Positions 1-6,471 of a stretch of DNA of 6,632 bases are shown piece by piece (positions within the stretch are counted from its first letter, which is position 1; every line of letters starts with the position of its first letter). A program made the position numbers and the translations under genes. Location of the stretch: contig CANQKJ010000120.1 of NCBI GenBank assembly GCA_947624465.1, positions 1 to 6,632 on the forward strand. Reading direction: 5' to 3'. The notes beneath the pieces are model-generated. The model was not told the origin of the DNA. It worked only from the letters and a program-made list of their open reading frames with translations, and ran no database searches. Source of the DNA: an uncultured Oscillospiraceae bacterium (GTDB taxonomy: Bacteria; Bacillota; Clostridia; Oscillospirales; Oscillospiraceae).

Positions 1-1142
<1,142 letters not shown>

Positions 1143-1162
1143 GTCCCATTTCTCCTGCTTTT

Positions 1163-1206
1163 GAAACGCCCACCGGCGGCCCGTTTCGGCCGCCGGTGGG
1201 CGTTTC
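1163..1206 (+). terminator. Stem-loop terminator of the ABC ATPase gene
   Basis: A perfect 19-bp inverted repeat (1163-1181 against 1188-1206) with a 6-nt loop begins 20 nt after the ATPase stop codon. The only U-tract is the UUUC that closes the stem, so termination may be less efficient than at the neighbouring hairpin. The hairpin has no T-run when read on the - strand, so it belongs to the + strand transcript. Confidence 0.75.
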
Positions 1207-1212
1207 GCGTAG

Positions 1213-1242
1213 AAAAAGCGGGCGGTCCCAGGGACCGCCCGC
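1213..1242 (-). terminator. Intrinsic terminator of the lacI-to-kinase operon
   Basis: Read on the - strand, a GC-rich perfect inverted repeat (1231-1242 pairing with 1218-1229, minimal loop) is followed directly by TTTTT at 1217-1213. It starts 5 nt after the stop codon of the 59-aa reading frame, which makes that small gene the last member of the operon. Confidence 0.88.
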
Positions 1243-1247
1243 CGGCG

Positions 1248-1427
1248 TCACTTTTTCCGCCCCCGGTACTTGTAGACCAGCCAGAGCGCGTAGGCAAAGC
1301 TGGCGGCCGCCAGGATCAGGATCGGGATCTCAGCCACGATGATCCGGCGCTCCGCGTACAGAACGACAGCTACCAACAGCCACAGGCAGCCGCACACGGT
1401 GTAGAAGATGGGGGAGTCCTTCAACAT
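1248..1427 (-). CDS. Small two-helix membrane protein, 59 aa, function unknown
   Basis: A short reading frame of 59 residues lies between the kinase and the operon terminator. It starts MLKDSPIFYT and ends KYRGRKK. Two hydrophobic stretches (about residues 9-24 and 33-52) are separated by the charged turn AERR, and the basic C-terminus suggests that both ends face the cytoplasm. Its ATG overlaps the kinase stop codon by 7 nt, and an AGGAGGT Shine-Dalgarno sequence lies 9 nt upstream inside the kinase's last codons, so translation is probably coupled. The stop is 5 nt before a strong terminator. Start signal, topology and position together argue for a real gene. I do not recognise a family. 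It may be a small partner or anchor for the other membrane proteins of the operon, but nothing in the sequence shows this. Confidence 0.78.
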   Translation of the reverse strand: MLKDSPIFYTVCGCLWLLVAVVLYAERRIIVAEIPILILAAASFAYALWLVYKYRGRKK

Positions 1428-2365
1428 CCGCCCGTGACCTCCTCCAGGGTGGGCATGGCGGGGATGGCTCCGCGGCGGCTGGTGGTGATGCTGGCCGCCC
1501 GGTTGGCGAAGGAGGCGATCCGCTCCAGTTCGGGCACGGTCAGCTCATCCAGGGAGTTCGCCCGGGCCAGCTGGGACAGGGCCGCCCCGAAGAAGGTGTC
1601 CCCCGCGCCGTTGGTGTCCCCCACAGTGCAGGGGACGCCGGGCACATGGCCGGTCCGCCCCTGAAAGCGGTAGAACACGCCGTTGGGGCCCAGGGTGACG
1701 AAAATCAGGGGGATGTCCTTTTCCGCCAGCAGGGCGGCGCCCTTCTCCAGGTCGTCCGTGCCGGTGAGCAGGGGAAGCTCCTCGTCGGAGACCTTCAGCA
1801 CGTCCACCAGGGGGAGGGGTTCCAGCATCCGCGCCACGGCGGTCTGTTCGTCGGGCCACAGGCTGGCGCGGTAGTTGGGATCGTAGCTGATGAGTGCGCC
1901 GTGTTCCTTCGCCGTCCTGGCCGCGTGGAGGGTGGCGCTGCGGGCGGGTTCGGCGGTGAGGCTCACGCTGCCGAAGTGGAGGAATTTTGTGTTTGCCAGG
2001 GCCTCCGTCGGCACGTCCTCCGGGGAGAGGTCCACGTCGGCGCTGGGGTCCCGGTAGAAGCTGAAGTGCCGCTCCCCGGAGGGGTCCACCGCCACCACCG
2101 CCAGGGTGGTGTGCTGGACCGGGTCCACGGACAGGCCGGACACGTCCACGCCGTTGGCGGCCAGGGTGTCCCGGAGGAAGTCCCCAAAGCTGTCCCGGCC
2201 CACCCTGCCGATAAAGGCGGTCCTGGCCCCCAGCCGGGCGGCGGCCACCGCCAGATTGGCCGGCGCGCCGCCGGGATTGGCCGTGAACCGGGGGATGCCC
2301 TGTTCATTGGCCCCGTTCTGGGTCAGGTCGATCAAAATCTCGCCCACCGCAGTGATATCCGTCAT
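1421..2365 (-). CDS. PfkB-family sugar kinase, probably fructokinase
   Basis: A 314-residue cytoplasmic ATP-dependent sugar kinase of ribokinase fold, the usual length for the family. Visible motifs are the N-terminal PfkB signature around NPGGAPAN (30-37) with GRVGRDSFG (53-61), FYRDPSAD (103-110), YDPNYRASLW (161-170), SDEE (193-196), TLGPNG (224-229) and the C-terminal signature DTNGAGD (250-256), whose Asp256 is the catalytic base. The FYRDPSAD and DPNYR..LW segments resemble ScrK-type fructokinases (fructose to fructose 6-phosphate), but ribokinase-fold specificity is easily misread and a 2-keto-3-deoxygluconate or other ketose kinase is possible. ATG 2365 was chosen over ATG 2386 and ATG 2371 because AAAGGAG at 2380-2374 sits 8 nt before it. 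The upstream gene ends 13 nt before this start. It probably phosphorylates a product of the sugar imported by the divergent transporter (inference). Confidence 0.9.
   Translation of the reverse strand: MTDITAVGEILIDLTQNGANEQGIPRFTANPGGAPANLAVAAARLGARTAFIGRVGRDSFGDFLRDTLAANGVDVSGLSVDPVQHTTLAVVAVDPSGERHFSFYRDPSADVDLSPEDVPTEALANTKFLHFGSVSLTAEPARSATLHAARTAKEHGALISYDPNYRASLWPDEQTAVARMLEPLPLVDVLKVSDEELPLLTGTDDLEKGAALLAEKDIPLIFVTLGPNGVFYRFQGRTGHVPGVPCTVGDTNGAGDTFFGAALSQLARANSLDELTVPELERIASFANRAASITTSRRGAIPAMPTLEEVTGGC
1437..1443 (-). promoter_or_regulatory. Ribosome binding site AGGAGGT for the 59-aa protein
   Basis: A perfect AGGAGGT on the - strand, 9 nt before the ATG at 1427, is embedded in the codons for the kinase's C-terminal LEEVTGG. 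A strong site exactly here supports translation of the small frame. Confidence 0.75.
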
Positions 2366-2373
2366 ATCCATCG

Positions 2374-2380
2374 CTCCTTT
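2374..2380 (-). promoter_or_regulatory. Ribosome binding site deciding the kinase start
   Basis: AAAGGAG on the - strand lies 8 nt before ATG 2365 but only 2 nt before ATG 2371. It lies inside the frame if ATG 2386 is used. It therefore favours the shortest of the three starts. Confidence 0.65.
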
Positions 2381-2915
2381 ATTCATCCTCGTCCGCGCCG
2401 TCCGGCGTGGCCTGATGTTGTTCGATCAGCTCCCGCACGAGGGCGGCGCTGCCGGTCACAAATCCGTCCTGGGCCAGCAAAACGCCCCTTTTGCCCGTGC
2501 TGAGGAGGATCAGCAGGCGCTCGGAGGAGAGGAACTGCTCCACCTCCCCGTAGGGGATGGCGACATCCGCCCCGGCGCCGTCGATCTCCAGCCGGTCCCG
2601 GTAGAACCGGGTGACCCGCTCCAGGTCGGTCCCGCAGCGGTCCTCCAGCGCCCGCCAGCCCCGGCGGGCCTTGCTCCTGGGGAAGAAAACGGTCAGCCAG
2701 ATCCCCACCAGGGCGATGACCACCAGCTCGATCAGGACGAACACGGCGCTGCCCCGGCTGAACAGGGTGACCGCCGCCAGCACCGCCCACGCCGCGGCCA
2801 GCGCCAGCATCGCCTTTTTGGCGAAAGGGGCCATGCGCTCCCGGTCCACCCGCAGAGCGCCCTCGTAATACAGCTCCTTGGTGATGGTAAAGCGGTTTTC
2901 CGCCAAAGGCTCCAT
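2379..2915 (-). CDS. YcxB-like membrane protein, 178 aa
   Basis: A small membrane protein with a short N-terminal segment, two adjacent transmembrane helices (about 33-52 and 57-78) and a cytoplasmic C-terminal domain (about 100-168). That domain has the pattern of YcxB-like proteins: a Phe-Tyr-x-Asp-x-Leu strand (FYRDRLEID, 104-112), a short beta hairpin, IPYGEVEQF (120-128), a hydrophobic strand ERLLILLS, then a GF....AALVRELI helix. The family has no settled biochemical role. The tail is acidic (DGADEDE). ATG 2915 is preferred to GTG 2921 because the GAGGAGGAG at 2929-2921 would touch a GTG start but lies at normal distance from the ATG. The upstream gene stops 2 nt before, so translation is probably coupled. 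The family assignment comes from pattern recognition, not from a profile search. Confidence 0.8.
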   Translation of the reverse strand: MEPLAENRFTITKELYYEGALRVDRERMAPFAKKAMLALAAAWAVLAAVTLFSRGSAVFVLIELVVIALVGIWLTVFFPRSKARRGWRALEDRCGTDLERVTRFYRDRLEIDGAGADVAIPYGEVEQFLSSERLLILLSTGKRGVLLAQDGFVTGSAALVRELIEQHQATPDGADEDE

Positions 2916-2917
2916 GG

Positions 2918-3709
2918 TCACTCCTCCTCGCCGCCGTCGTCGTAATCGGGGACCTGCTCCGGGAACTTCCGCCCGATCTGCTCCTCGATCTTAAAGGCCT
3001 CGTTCAGCCGGTCGTACAGGAGGAACACCGCCAGGAACAGGATGTACCACACCCCCAGCACCGGCACCGCGAAGCCCGACCAGGGCAGCAGCAGGAACAT
3101 CAGCAGCCAGAAGCCCCCCTGGAGGGCGGCCGTGCCCAGGACCCGGGGGAAGTTCTGGAGGATGAACAGGGCGCAGTTTTTCAGCCGGATGACGGTCTTT
3201 TGCTCAAACAGCACCACCTGGGGCCACCAGATGGAGAAGATCATGCAGAAGATGAGGATGGCGGCGCACAGGAGCAGGGCGGTGCCGATGGTGAGGGTCC
3301 CGCCCCACCAGATCAGCGCCCCGGCGAACACCAGGAAGCCCAGGAACAGCCCCTCCAGCGCCCCGGGCAGCAGGGCGGAGCGCCAGTTCTGCCGCAGGGA
3401 GCGCTTGAAGGACACCCACCAGTCGTCCATCACGTCCCGCATCCGGCGGAGGATCAGGTCGTACATGGCGGCGAGGCCCTGCCCCGCGATCATCCCGCCC
3501 ACGACGGACACGGGGATCAGCACCAGCACGCTCTGGGACAGCACCGCGTAGCCCACCCCCAGCCCCAGCGGGATGAAGGAGGCCAGCGCCAGCAGATTGG
3601 TCAGATAGAACTGCTTGAAGTCCCGGCCCAAGATCTCCCGGTAGCGGGCAAAGCCCTTTCTCCGGCCGGGGGGCAGATGATCGTCGTCCATGGGGAAAAA
3701 CAGGCCCAT
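2918..3709 (-). CDS. DUF624 (YesL-like) six-helix membrane protein
   Basis: A 263-residue integral membrane protein with six hydrophobic segments at about 37-57, 60-83, 117-137, 141-163, 188-208 and 212-232. A basic, Trp-rich cytoplasmic loop lies between helices two and three (DDWWVSFKRSLRQNWR, 95-110). This layout, with NLLAL followed by helix one and the R-x-FxRSLxxNW-like loop, is that of DUF624/YesL proteins. These are commonly encoded beside LplB/YtcP-type sugar importers in Bacillota but have no established activity. The N-terminus is cytoplasmic and basic (PPGRRKGFARYR), and the C-terminus is acidic (DYDDGGEEE). ATG 3709 has AAGGAGG at 3723-3717, 7 nt upstream, overlapping the previous gene's stop codon. 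The gap from the lipoprotein gene is 12 nt. The nearby permease fits the usual company of the family; a role in transporter assembly or function is inference. Confidence 0.82.
   Translation of the reverse strand: MGLFFPMDDDHLPPGRRKGFARYREILGRDFKQFYLTNLLALASFIPLGLGVGYAVLSQSVLVLIPVSVVGGMIAGQGLAAMYDLILRRMRDVMDDWWVSFKRSLRQNWRSALLPGALEGLFLGFLVFAGALIWWGGTLTIGTALLLCAAILIFCMIFSIWWPQVVLFEQKTVIRLKNCALFILQNFPRVLGTAALQGGFWLLMFLLLPWSGFAVPVLGVWYILFLAVFLLYDRLNEAFKIEEQIGRKFPEQVPDYDDGGEEE
2921..2929 (-). promoter_or_regulatory. Ribosome binding site for the YcxB-like gene
   Basis: GAGGAGGAG on the - strand also encodes the terminal Glu-Glu-Glu of the upstream DUF624-like protein. Its AGGAGG core is 7 nt before ATG 2915 and would abut GTG 2921, so it fixes the start at 2915. 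Confidence 0.6.
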
Positions 3710-3716
3710 CGCGCAT

Positions 3717-3723
3717 CCTCCTT
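3717..3723 (-). promoter_or_regulatory. Ribosome binding site for the DUF624-like gene
   Basis: AAGGAGG on the - strand is 7 nt before ATG 3709 and shares two bases with the TAA of the lipoprotein gene. An ATG at 3716 abuts the site and opens a different, non-coding frame, so 3709 is the start. Confidence 0.65.
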
Positions 3724-4309
3724 ATCCGTCGTTATAGTGGAACCCGTCCAGGAACGCTCCCAGGACGGCCTGGGGCTCCCCCTTGAAGCCGTCCCGGCAC
3801 AGCAGCTCCACGCAGAGGGCCCAGCTCCCCTCATGGAGGGCGAAGGCCGCCGCCCCGTGGGTGTAGGGATTGCCCTCCTTCCCCTCCAGCAGGGGGAGGA
3901 CGGTGAACGCCTGGCCGGCGTGGGTCTCAGCCACCGCCTCGCCGGACCCGTAGTTCTCCTTTTCCCGCTCCTGCCAGTCCTCCAGGGCGGCCTCCGCCTT
4001 TTCGGTCTCCTTATACTGCTGGGTCAGCACGTAGAGCTGGGCGTCGTATACGATGGCCTCCTCGCCCTCGTCGTTGGTGATGGTCTCCCCCTCGCCGGCG
4101 GTCCAGGTGGCGTAGTACAGCCCCGCCGCCCCCAGGGCGTCCTTGTTCTCGCCGGGGATAAAGCCCTCCATGGGCTCCACCCCCAGCAGATCCCCCACCA
4201 GGGTCCAGGCCTCCCCCCATCCGGCGGGGAGGCCGGCCGGCCCGGAGGGCCCGGCGCAGCCGGACAGCAGCAGAGCGGCCAGGACCACGACCGGGATGAT
4301 ACGTTTCAT
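3722..4309 (-). CDS. Putative lipoprotein, 195 aa, function unknown
   Basis: The N-terminus is a clear type II signal peptide: MKR, a hydrophobic core (IIPVVVLAALL) and lipobox LLSGC with the lipidated Cys18. The protein should therefore sit on the outer face of the cytoplasmic membrane. The mature part begins with a Gly/Pro-rich linker (19-30) and forms one small, acidic domain with a charged, probably helical stretch around QQYKETEKAEAALEDWQER (97-115). I do not recognise a family. ATG 4309 was chosen as the conventional signal-peptide start. GTG 4318 is a serious alternative, because it would give three more residues and a GTGA overlap with the upstream stop codon. Neither has a strong Shine-Dalgarno site, so translation is probably coupled to the gene before it. 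It lies between a membrane-anchored protein of similar size and a six-helix membrane protein, which suggests an envelope complex, but this is inference only. Confidence 0.85.
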   Translation of the reverse strand: MKRIIPVVVLAALLLSGCAGPSGPAGLPAGWGEAWTLVGDLLGVEPMEGFIPGENKDALGAAGLYYATWTAGEGETITNDEGEEAIVYDAQLYVLTQQYKETEKAEAALEDWQEREKENYGSGEAVAETHAGQAFTVLPLLEGKEGNPYTHGAAAFALHEGSWALCVELLCRDGFKGEPQAVLGAFLDGFHYNDG

Positions 4310-4314
4310 TTTCT

Positions 4315-5061
4315 TCACGAAAAAACCGCCCCCTCGGTCAGGATGGCCCACAATGCCCCGTCCGCCTCATGTCTGACGGCCTGTTTTTCGTAATAGAACC
4401 CCCGCCGGGCCAGATACAGCCCGGACAGCAGCTCCTGGCAGTCCCCGGTGACGGTCCCGCCGCTCAGCGTGTCCGCCTCATAGCTCCCCAGGTCCAGGCC
4501 GGCCAGCGCCGGGCAGCCGGTCCACGGCAGGACCTTGCCCGCCACGCCGTCGTCCCCCTCCGGGGCCAGCTGTCCGTCCGGCCCCGCCAGGATCTGATAG
4601 CCCTTTTGGAACCCCTCCGGGTCCTCCAGCAGGAAGAAATAGCTCTCCCCCTGGTTGAGGTCGGCCATCAGCTTGGCGCTGTACGCGTAGGCGTACTGTG
4701 AGGAACTCTCCGGATCGGACGCGTCGCCGCCGGTGGGATACTGCCGCAGTTCCACCACGGTCCTGCCGTCGCCGTTCACGTCCTGCCCCAGGGTGGCCAG
4801 CTCCCGCTGGAGGGCATCCACACAGTCCTCCGGCAGGGCGCGCTCCCCCACGTAGGCGAAGATGTGGTCCGGCCTCACCTTCCCGATGCCCAGGGCGCTC
4901 CAGAGGATGCTGCCCAGGCAGACCAGCAGCACCGCCCCCACCACCAGCCACCATTTGTAATAGTAGAACCAGTTGGCCAGTTTCTCCTTTTTCGTCAGCT
5001 CCCGGGGCGGCCCGTCGGGCTTCACGTCCCGGTACTTCCACTTCAAATACTCGCTGGCCAT
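4315..5061 (-). CDS. Single-pass membrane-anchored protein with extracytoplasmic domain, function unknown
   Basis: A 248-residue protein with a charged cytoplasmic start (MASEYLKWKYRDVKPD, then a Lys-rich ELTKKEKLANWFYYYKWW), one transmembrane helix at about 38-60 and an extracytoplasmic domain of about 185 residues. The cytoplasmic YLKWKYRDVKPD opening and the KWW pre-helix segment look like a recurring membrane-anchored protein type of gut Clostridia, for which I know no function. Within the outer domain, DVNGDGRTV (94-102) has the D-x-N-x-D-G form of a calcium-binding loop but lacks an acidic residue at loop position 12. Two Cys residues (183 and 208) could form a disulphide. ATG 5061 lies 6 nt after the lacI stop codon, with GAGGGG immediately upstream. 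It could be a sensor or accessory factor for the transporter, but no catalytic motif is visible. Confidence 0.83.
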   Translation of the reverse strand: MASEYLKWKYRDVKPDGPPRELTKKEKLANWFYYYKWWLVVGAVLLVCLGSILWSALGIGKVRPDHIFAYVGERALPEDCVDALQRELATLGQDVNGDGRTVVELRQYPTGGDASDPESSSQYAYAYSAKLMADLNQGESYFFLLEDPEGFQKGYQILAGPDGQLAPEGDDGVAGKVLPWTGCPALAGLDLGSYEADTLSGGTVTGDCQELLSGLYLARRGFYYEKQAVRHEADGALWAILTEGAVFS

Positions 5062-5067
5062 GGCCCC

Positions 5068-6060
5068 TCACCCTTTGGTGGTGCCGCCGCAGGCGTAGCT
5101 CACCGGCAGGCACACCAGCGCCGGCAGCCGGGAGCGGTCCTTCTCCAGCACCATCTCCACGCACTGGGCGGCGATCTCCTCCACCGGCTGGACGACGGTG
5201 GAGCAGGTGTACTCCAGATCGCCGAAGCTGCGGATGCCGTCGAACCCGATGACCTGCACGTCCTCCGGCACCCGCAGCCCCATGGTCCGCAGCGAGCCGA
5301 TGATCAGGTGGGCCAGGGAGTCGGTGACGCAGAAGATGCCGTCGAAATCCAGCTTCCCGTCGCGGAAATGCTCCCGCAGGAAGTCCTCGAACTCGGAGTA
5401 GGGGGTGCCGTCGTCCACGATCTTCATGGAATAGGGGACCCCCAGGGACTCGCAGCCGTTGATAAAGCCGTCCCTGCGCTTGTTGGGCTCGTTGGTGAGG
5501 ACGGAGCCGATGCGCAGAAAGGCCAGGTTTTTGCAGCCGTTCTCCACCAGCTTCTCCGCCGCCAGCCGGCCGCCGCCGTAGTTGTCGCTGGCCACGCAGG
5601 GGATCTTGGCGCCGAAATACCGGTCGATGGAGATGAGGGGCACGTCGTCCGACACCTCCAGGTCCGGGTTGTAGGACAGGCAGATGATCCCGTCCACCTT
5701 CTGCTGTTCGGCGCTGATCACATAATTCTGCTCCTGGACCGGGTCGAACTCGGTGGAGCACAGCAGCATCTTATAGCCCCGGGCGGCCAGCTCCAGATTG
5801 ATGCAGTGGGCCACCCGGCAGTAATAGGGGCTGACCAGGTTGGGCACCATCACCGCGATGATGAAGGTCTGGCCGCCCTTGAGGCCCCTGGCGTAGTTGT
5901 TCACCCGGTAGTTCAGGGCTTTGACGGCCTCCTCTACCCGGACCCGGTAGCTCTCCCCCACCGGCAGGCCGTTGATGACCTTGGACACGGTGCCCAGGGC
6001 CACGCCCGCCTCCCGGGCCACATCCTTCATGGTGGGGGCGGAACTCTGCTGTCTTGACAT
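5068..6060 (-). CDS. LacI-family transcriptional regulator
   Basis: A 330-residue repressor of standard LacI length. The N-terminal helix-turn-helix is MKDVAREAGVALGTVSKVIN (11-30), with the hinge helix NNYARGLKGG (54-63) carrying Leu60, the residue type that wedges into the central CpG of LacI-family operators. A periplasmic-binding-protein-like effector domain follows (about 65-330), recognisable by VPNLVSPYY, NEPNKRRDGF and VIGFDG. It probably binds a sugar or sugar phosphate. ATG 6060 was chosen over ATG 6099 because the latter would leave almost no leader behind the promoter at 6113-6141 and would add an atypical 13-residue extension. The Shine-Dalgarno is weak (GGAAGTGAG). It is the first gene of a seven-gene operon and is divergent from an importer. 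The AACGTTTC sites between them have the central CG expected of LacI-family operators and are the likely targets. Confidence 0.94.
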   Translation of the reverse strand: MSRQQSSAPTMKDVAREAGVALGTVSKVINGLPVGESYRVRVEEAVKALNYRVNNYARGLKGGQTFIIAVMVPNLVSPYYCRVAHCINLELAARGYKMLLCSTEFDPVQEQNYVISAEQQKVDGIICLSYNPDLEVSDDVPLISIDRYFGAKIPCVASDNYGGGRLAAEKLVENGCKNLAFLRIGSVLTNEPNKRRDGFINGCESLGVPYSMKIVDDGTPYSEFEDFLREHFRDGKLDFDGIFCVTDSLAHLIIGSLRTMGLRVPEDVQVIGFDGIRSFGDLEYTCSTVVQPVEEIAAQCVEMVLEKDRSRLPALVCLPVSYACGGTTKG

Positions 6061-6112
6061 GGGCTCACTTCCGTTCTGTGGAATAATCGTGAAACACATC
6101 GTTCTGGTTCAC

Positions 6113-6141
6113 ATTATAGCGGATGAATCGCTATTTGTAAA
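6113..6141 (-). promoter_or_regulatory. Sigma-A-type promoter of the lacI operon
   Basis: On the - strand, TTTACA (6141-6136) and a perfect TATAAT (6118-6113) are separated by exactly 17 bp. The start point would fall near 6106, giving a leader of about 45 nt before ATG 6060. A-rich tracts just upstream on the - strand (6155-6170) could act as an UP element. Confidence 0.85.
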
Positions 6142-6172
6142 GAGGCTCATGAAGATTTTTTTGATTTTTTCA

Positions 6173-6184
6173 TGAAACGTTCGA
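6173..6184. promoter_or_regulatory. Putative LacI-type operator, site A
   Basis: TGAAACGTTCGA contains the shared 8-mer AACGTTTC on the - strand. The 16-bp stretch centred on the CG at 6178/6179 matches its reverse complement in six of eight positions per half. It lies 32 bp upstream of the lacI -35 element, and its centre is 114 bp from site B. Confidence 0.55.
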
Positions 6185-6281
6185 TGGGCCGATATTTCGT
6201 CAAAATGGCTATTATGACGGTTTTAGCCTTGTGCAGTTTGCGAAAAACTCATACTTTTTTCAAAATTCTCTGAAATTATTG

Positions 6282-6310
6282 TTGACTTAAACGTTTCATT
6301 GTGCTACCCT
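6282..6310 (+). promoter_or_regulatory. Promoter of the ABC permease operon
   Basis: TTGACT (6282-6287) and TACCCT (6305-6310) are 17 bp apart, with a TG one base before the -10 (6302-6303), an extended -10 that would compensate for the poor hexamer. The start would be near 6317. A candidate operator fills the first half of the spacer, so a bound repressor would occlude polymerase. Confidence 0.65.
6287..6298. promoter_or_regulatory. Putative LacI-type operator, site B (inside the promoter)
   Basis: TTAAACGTTTCA is palindromic at 10 of 12 positions with a central CG, as LacI-family hinge helices prefer, and contains AACGTTTC at 6290-6297. It lies between the -35 and -10 elements of the rightward promoter, the classic position for repression. 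Confidence 0.72.
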
Positions 6311-6328
6311 CTTCCTTGAACAAGAAAT

Positions 6329-6336
6329 AACGTTTC
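6329..6336. promoter_or_regulatory. Possible third operator, site C
   Basis: A third AACGTTTC copy has its centre 39 bp downstream of site B, just past the predicted transcription start. Its left half is degenerate, so it may be a weak auxiliary site. Confidence 0.45.
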
Positions 6337-6350
6337 GCAAAGGCGATCGT

Positions 6351-6434
6351 CCCGCGTTTCCGGCACAGGTTGGTGACCCGGCCGGCAAGACGCGGGGCCC
6401 GGGCGGGAGAGCGTCTGCCCCAGTCTCCCGCGCC
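6351..6434 (+). promoter_or_regulatory. Structured 5' leader of the permease mRNA
   Basis: Two strong hairpins occupy the leader. The first (6351-6396) pairs CCCGCGT with ACGCGGG, then CCGGC with GCCGG, then GGT with ACC, with short bulges. The second pairs 6403-6410 with 6424-6431 around a 13-nt loop. Neither is followed by a U-run, so neither is an obvious terminator, and the Shine-Dalgarno lies outside both. I cannot match this to a named riboswitch class. It may be an mRNA-stabilising leader or a cis-regulatory RNA. Confidence 0.5.
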
Positions 6435-6454
6435 TCAAATGGCAATCTTATTAT

Positions 6455-6461
6455 AAGGAGG
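6455..6461 (+). promoter_or_regulatory. Ribosome binding site for the ABC permease
   Basis: AAGGAGG is 10 nt before GTG 6472. No ATG in this frame is near enough to be served by it, so the permease start is taken as GTG. Confidence 0.75.
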
Positions 6462-6471
6462 GAGTCCCCGC

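Noticed and set aside
1646..2503. + strand open frame opposite the kinase
   Set aside because: The opposite strand carries full PfkB signatures in the same interval; this frame is Gly/Arg/His-rich without motifs.
3200..4393. Long + strand open frame (397 codons) opposite the DUF624 and lipoprotein genes
   Set aside because: Its translation is rich in Gly, Gln, His and Pro with no recognisable domain, and it lies antisense to genes with clear signal peptides, helices and ribosome binding sites. Such frames are expected in GC-rich DNA.
4478..5761. Same-strand alternative frame across lacI and the anchored protein
   Set aside because: It is Arg/Gly/Ala-rich, spans the junction of two real genes in another frame, and contains no domain; it is a GC-driven shadow.
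4864..6057. Long + strand open frame (397 codons) opposite lacI
   Set aside because: It is antisense to a well-supported LacI-family gene, its composition is His/Gln/Val/Gly-biased, and it has no domain or plausible ribosome binding site.
6258..6275. TTTCA/TGAAA inverted repeat just upstream of the permease -35
   Set aside because: It has five-base arms with an 8-nt spacer in AT-rich DNA and does not share the AACGTTTC core; it is too weak to call a binding site.
6173..6298. Sites A and B as CcpA cre boxes
   Set aside because: Aligned on the central CG, both miss the cre pattern TGNAANCGNTNNCA at several fixed positions. The palindrome is a shorter 12-bp form, fitting the local LacI-type regulator better.
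6403..6431. Second leader hairpin as an attenuator terminator
   Set aside because: No U-run follows the stem; the downstream bases are mixed and lead into the Shine-Dalgarno site.
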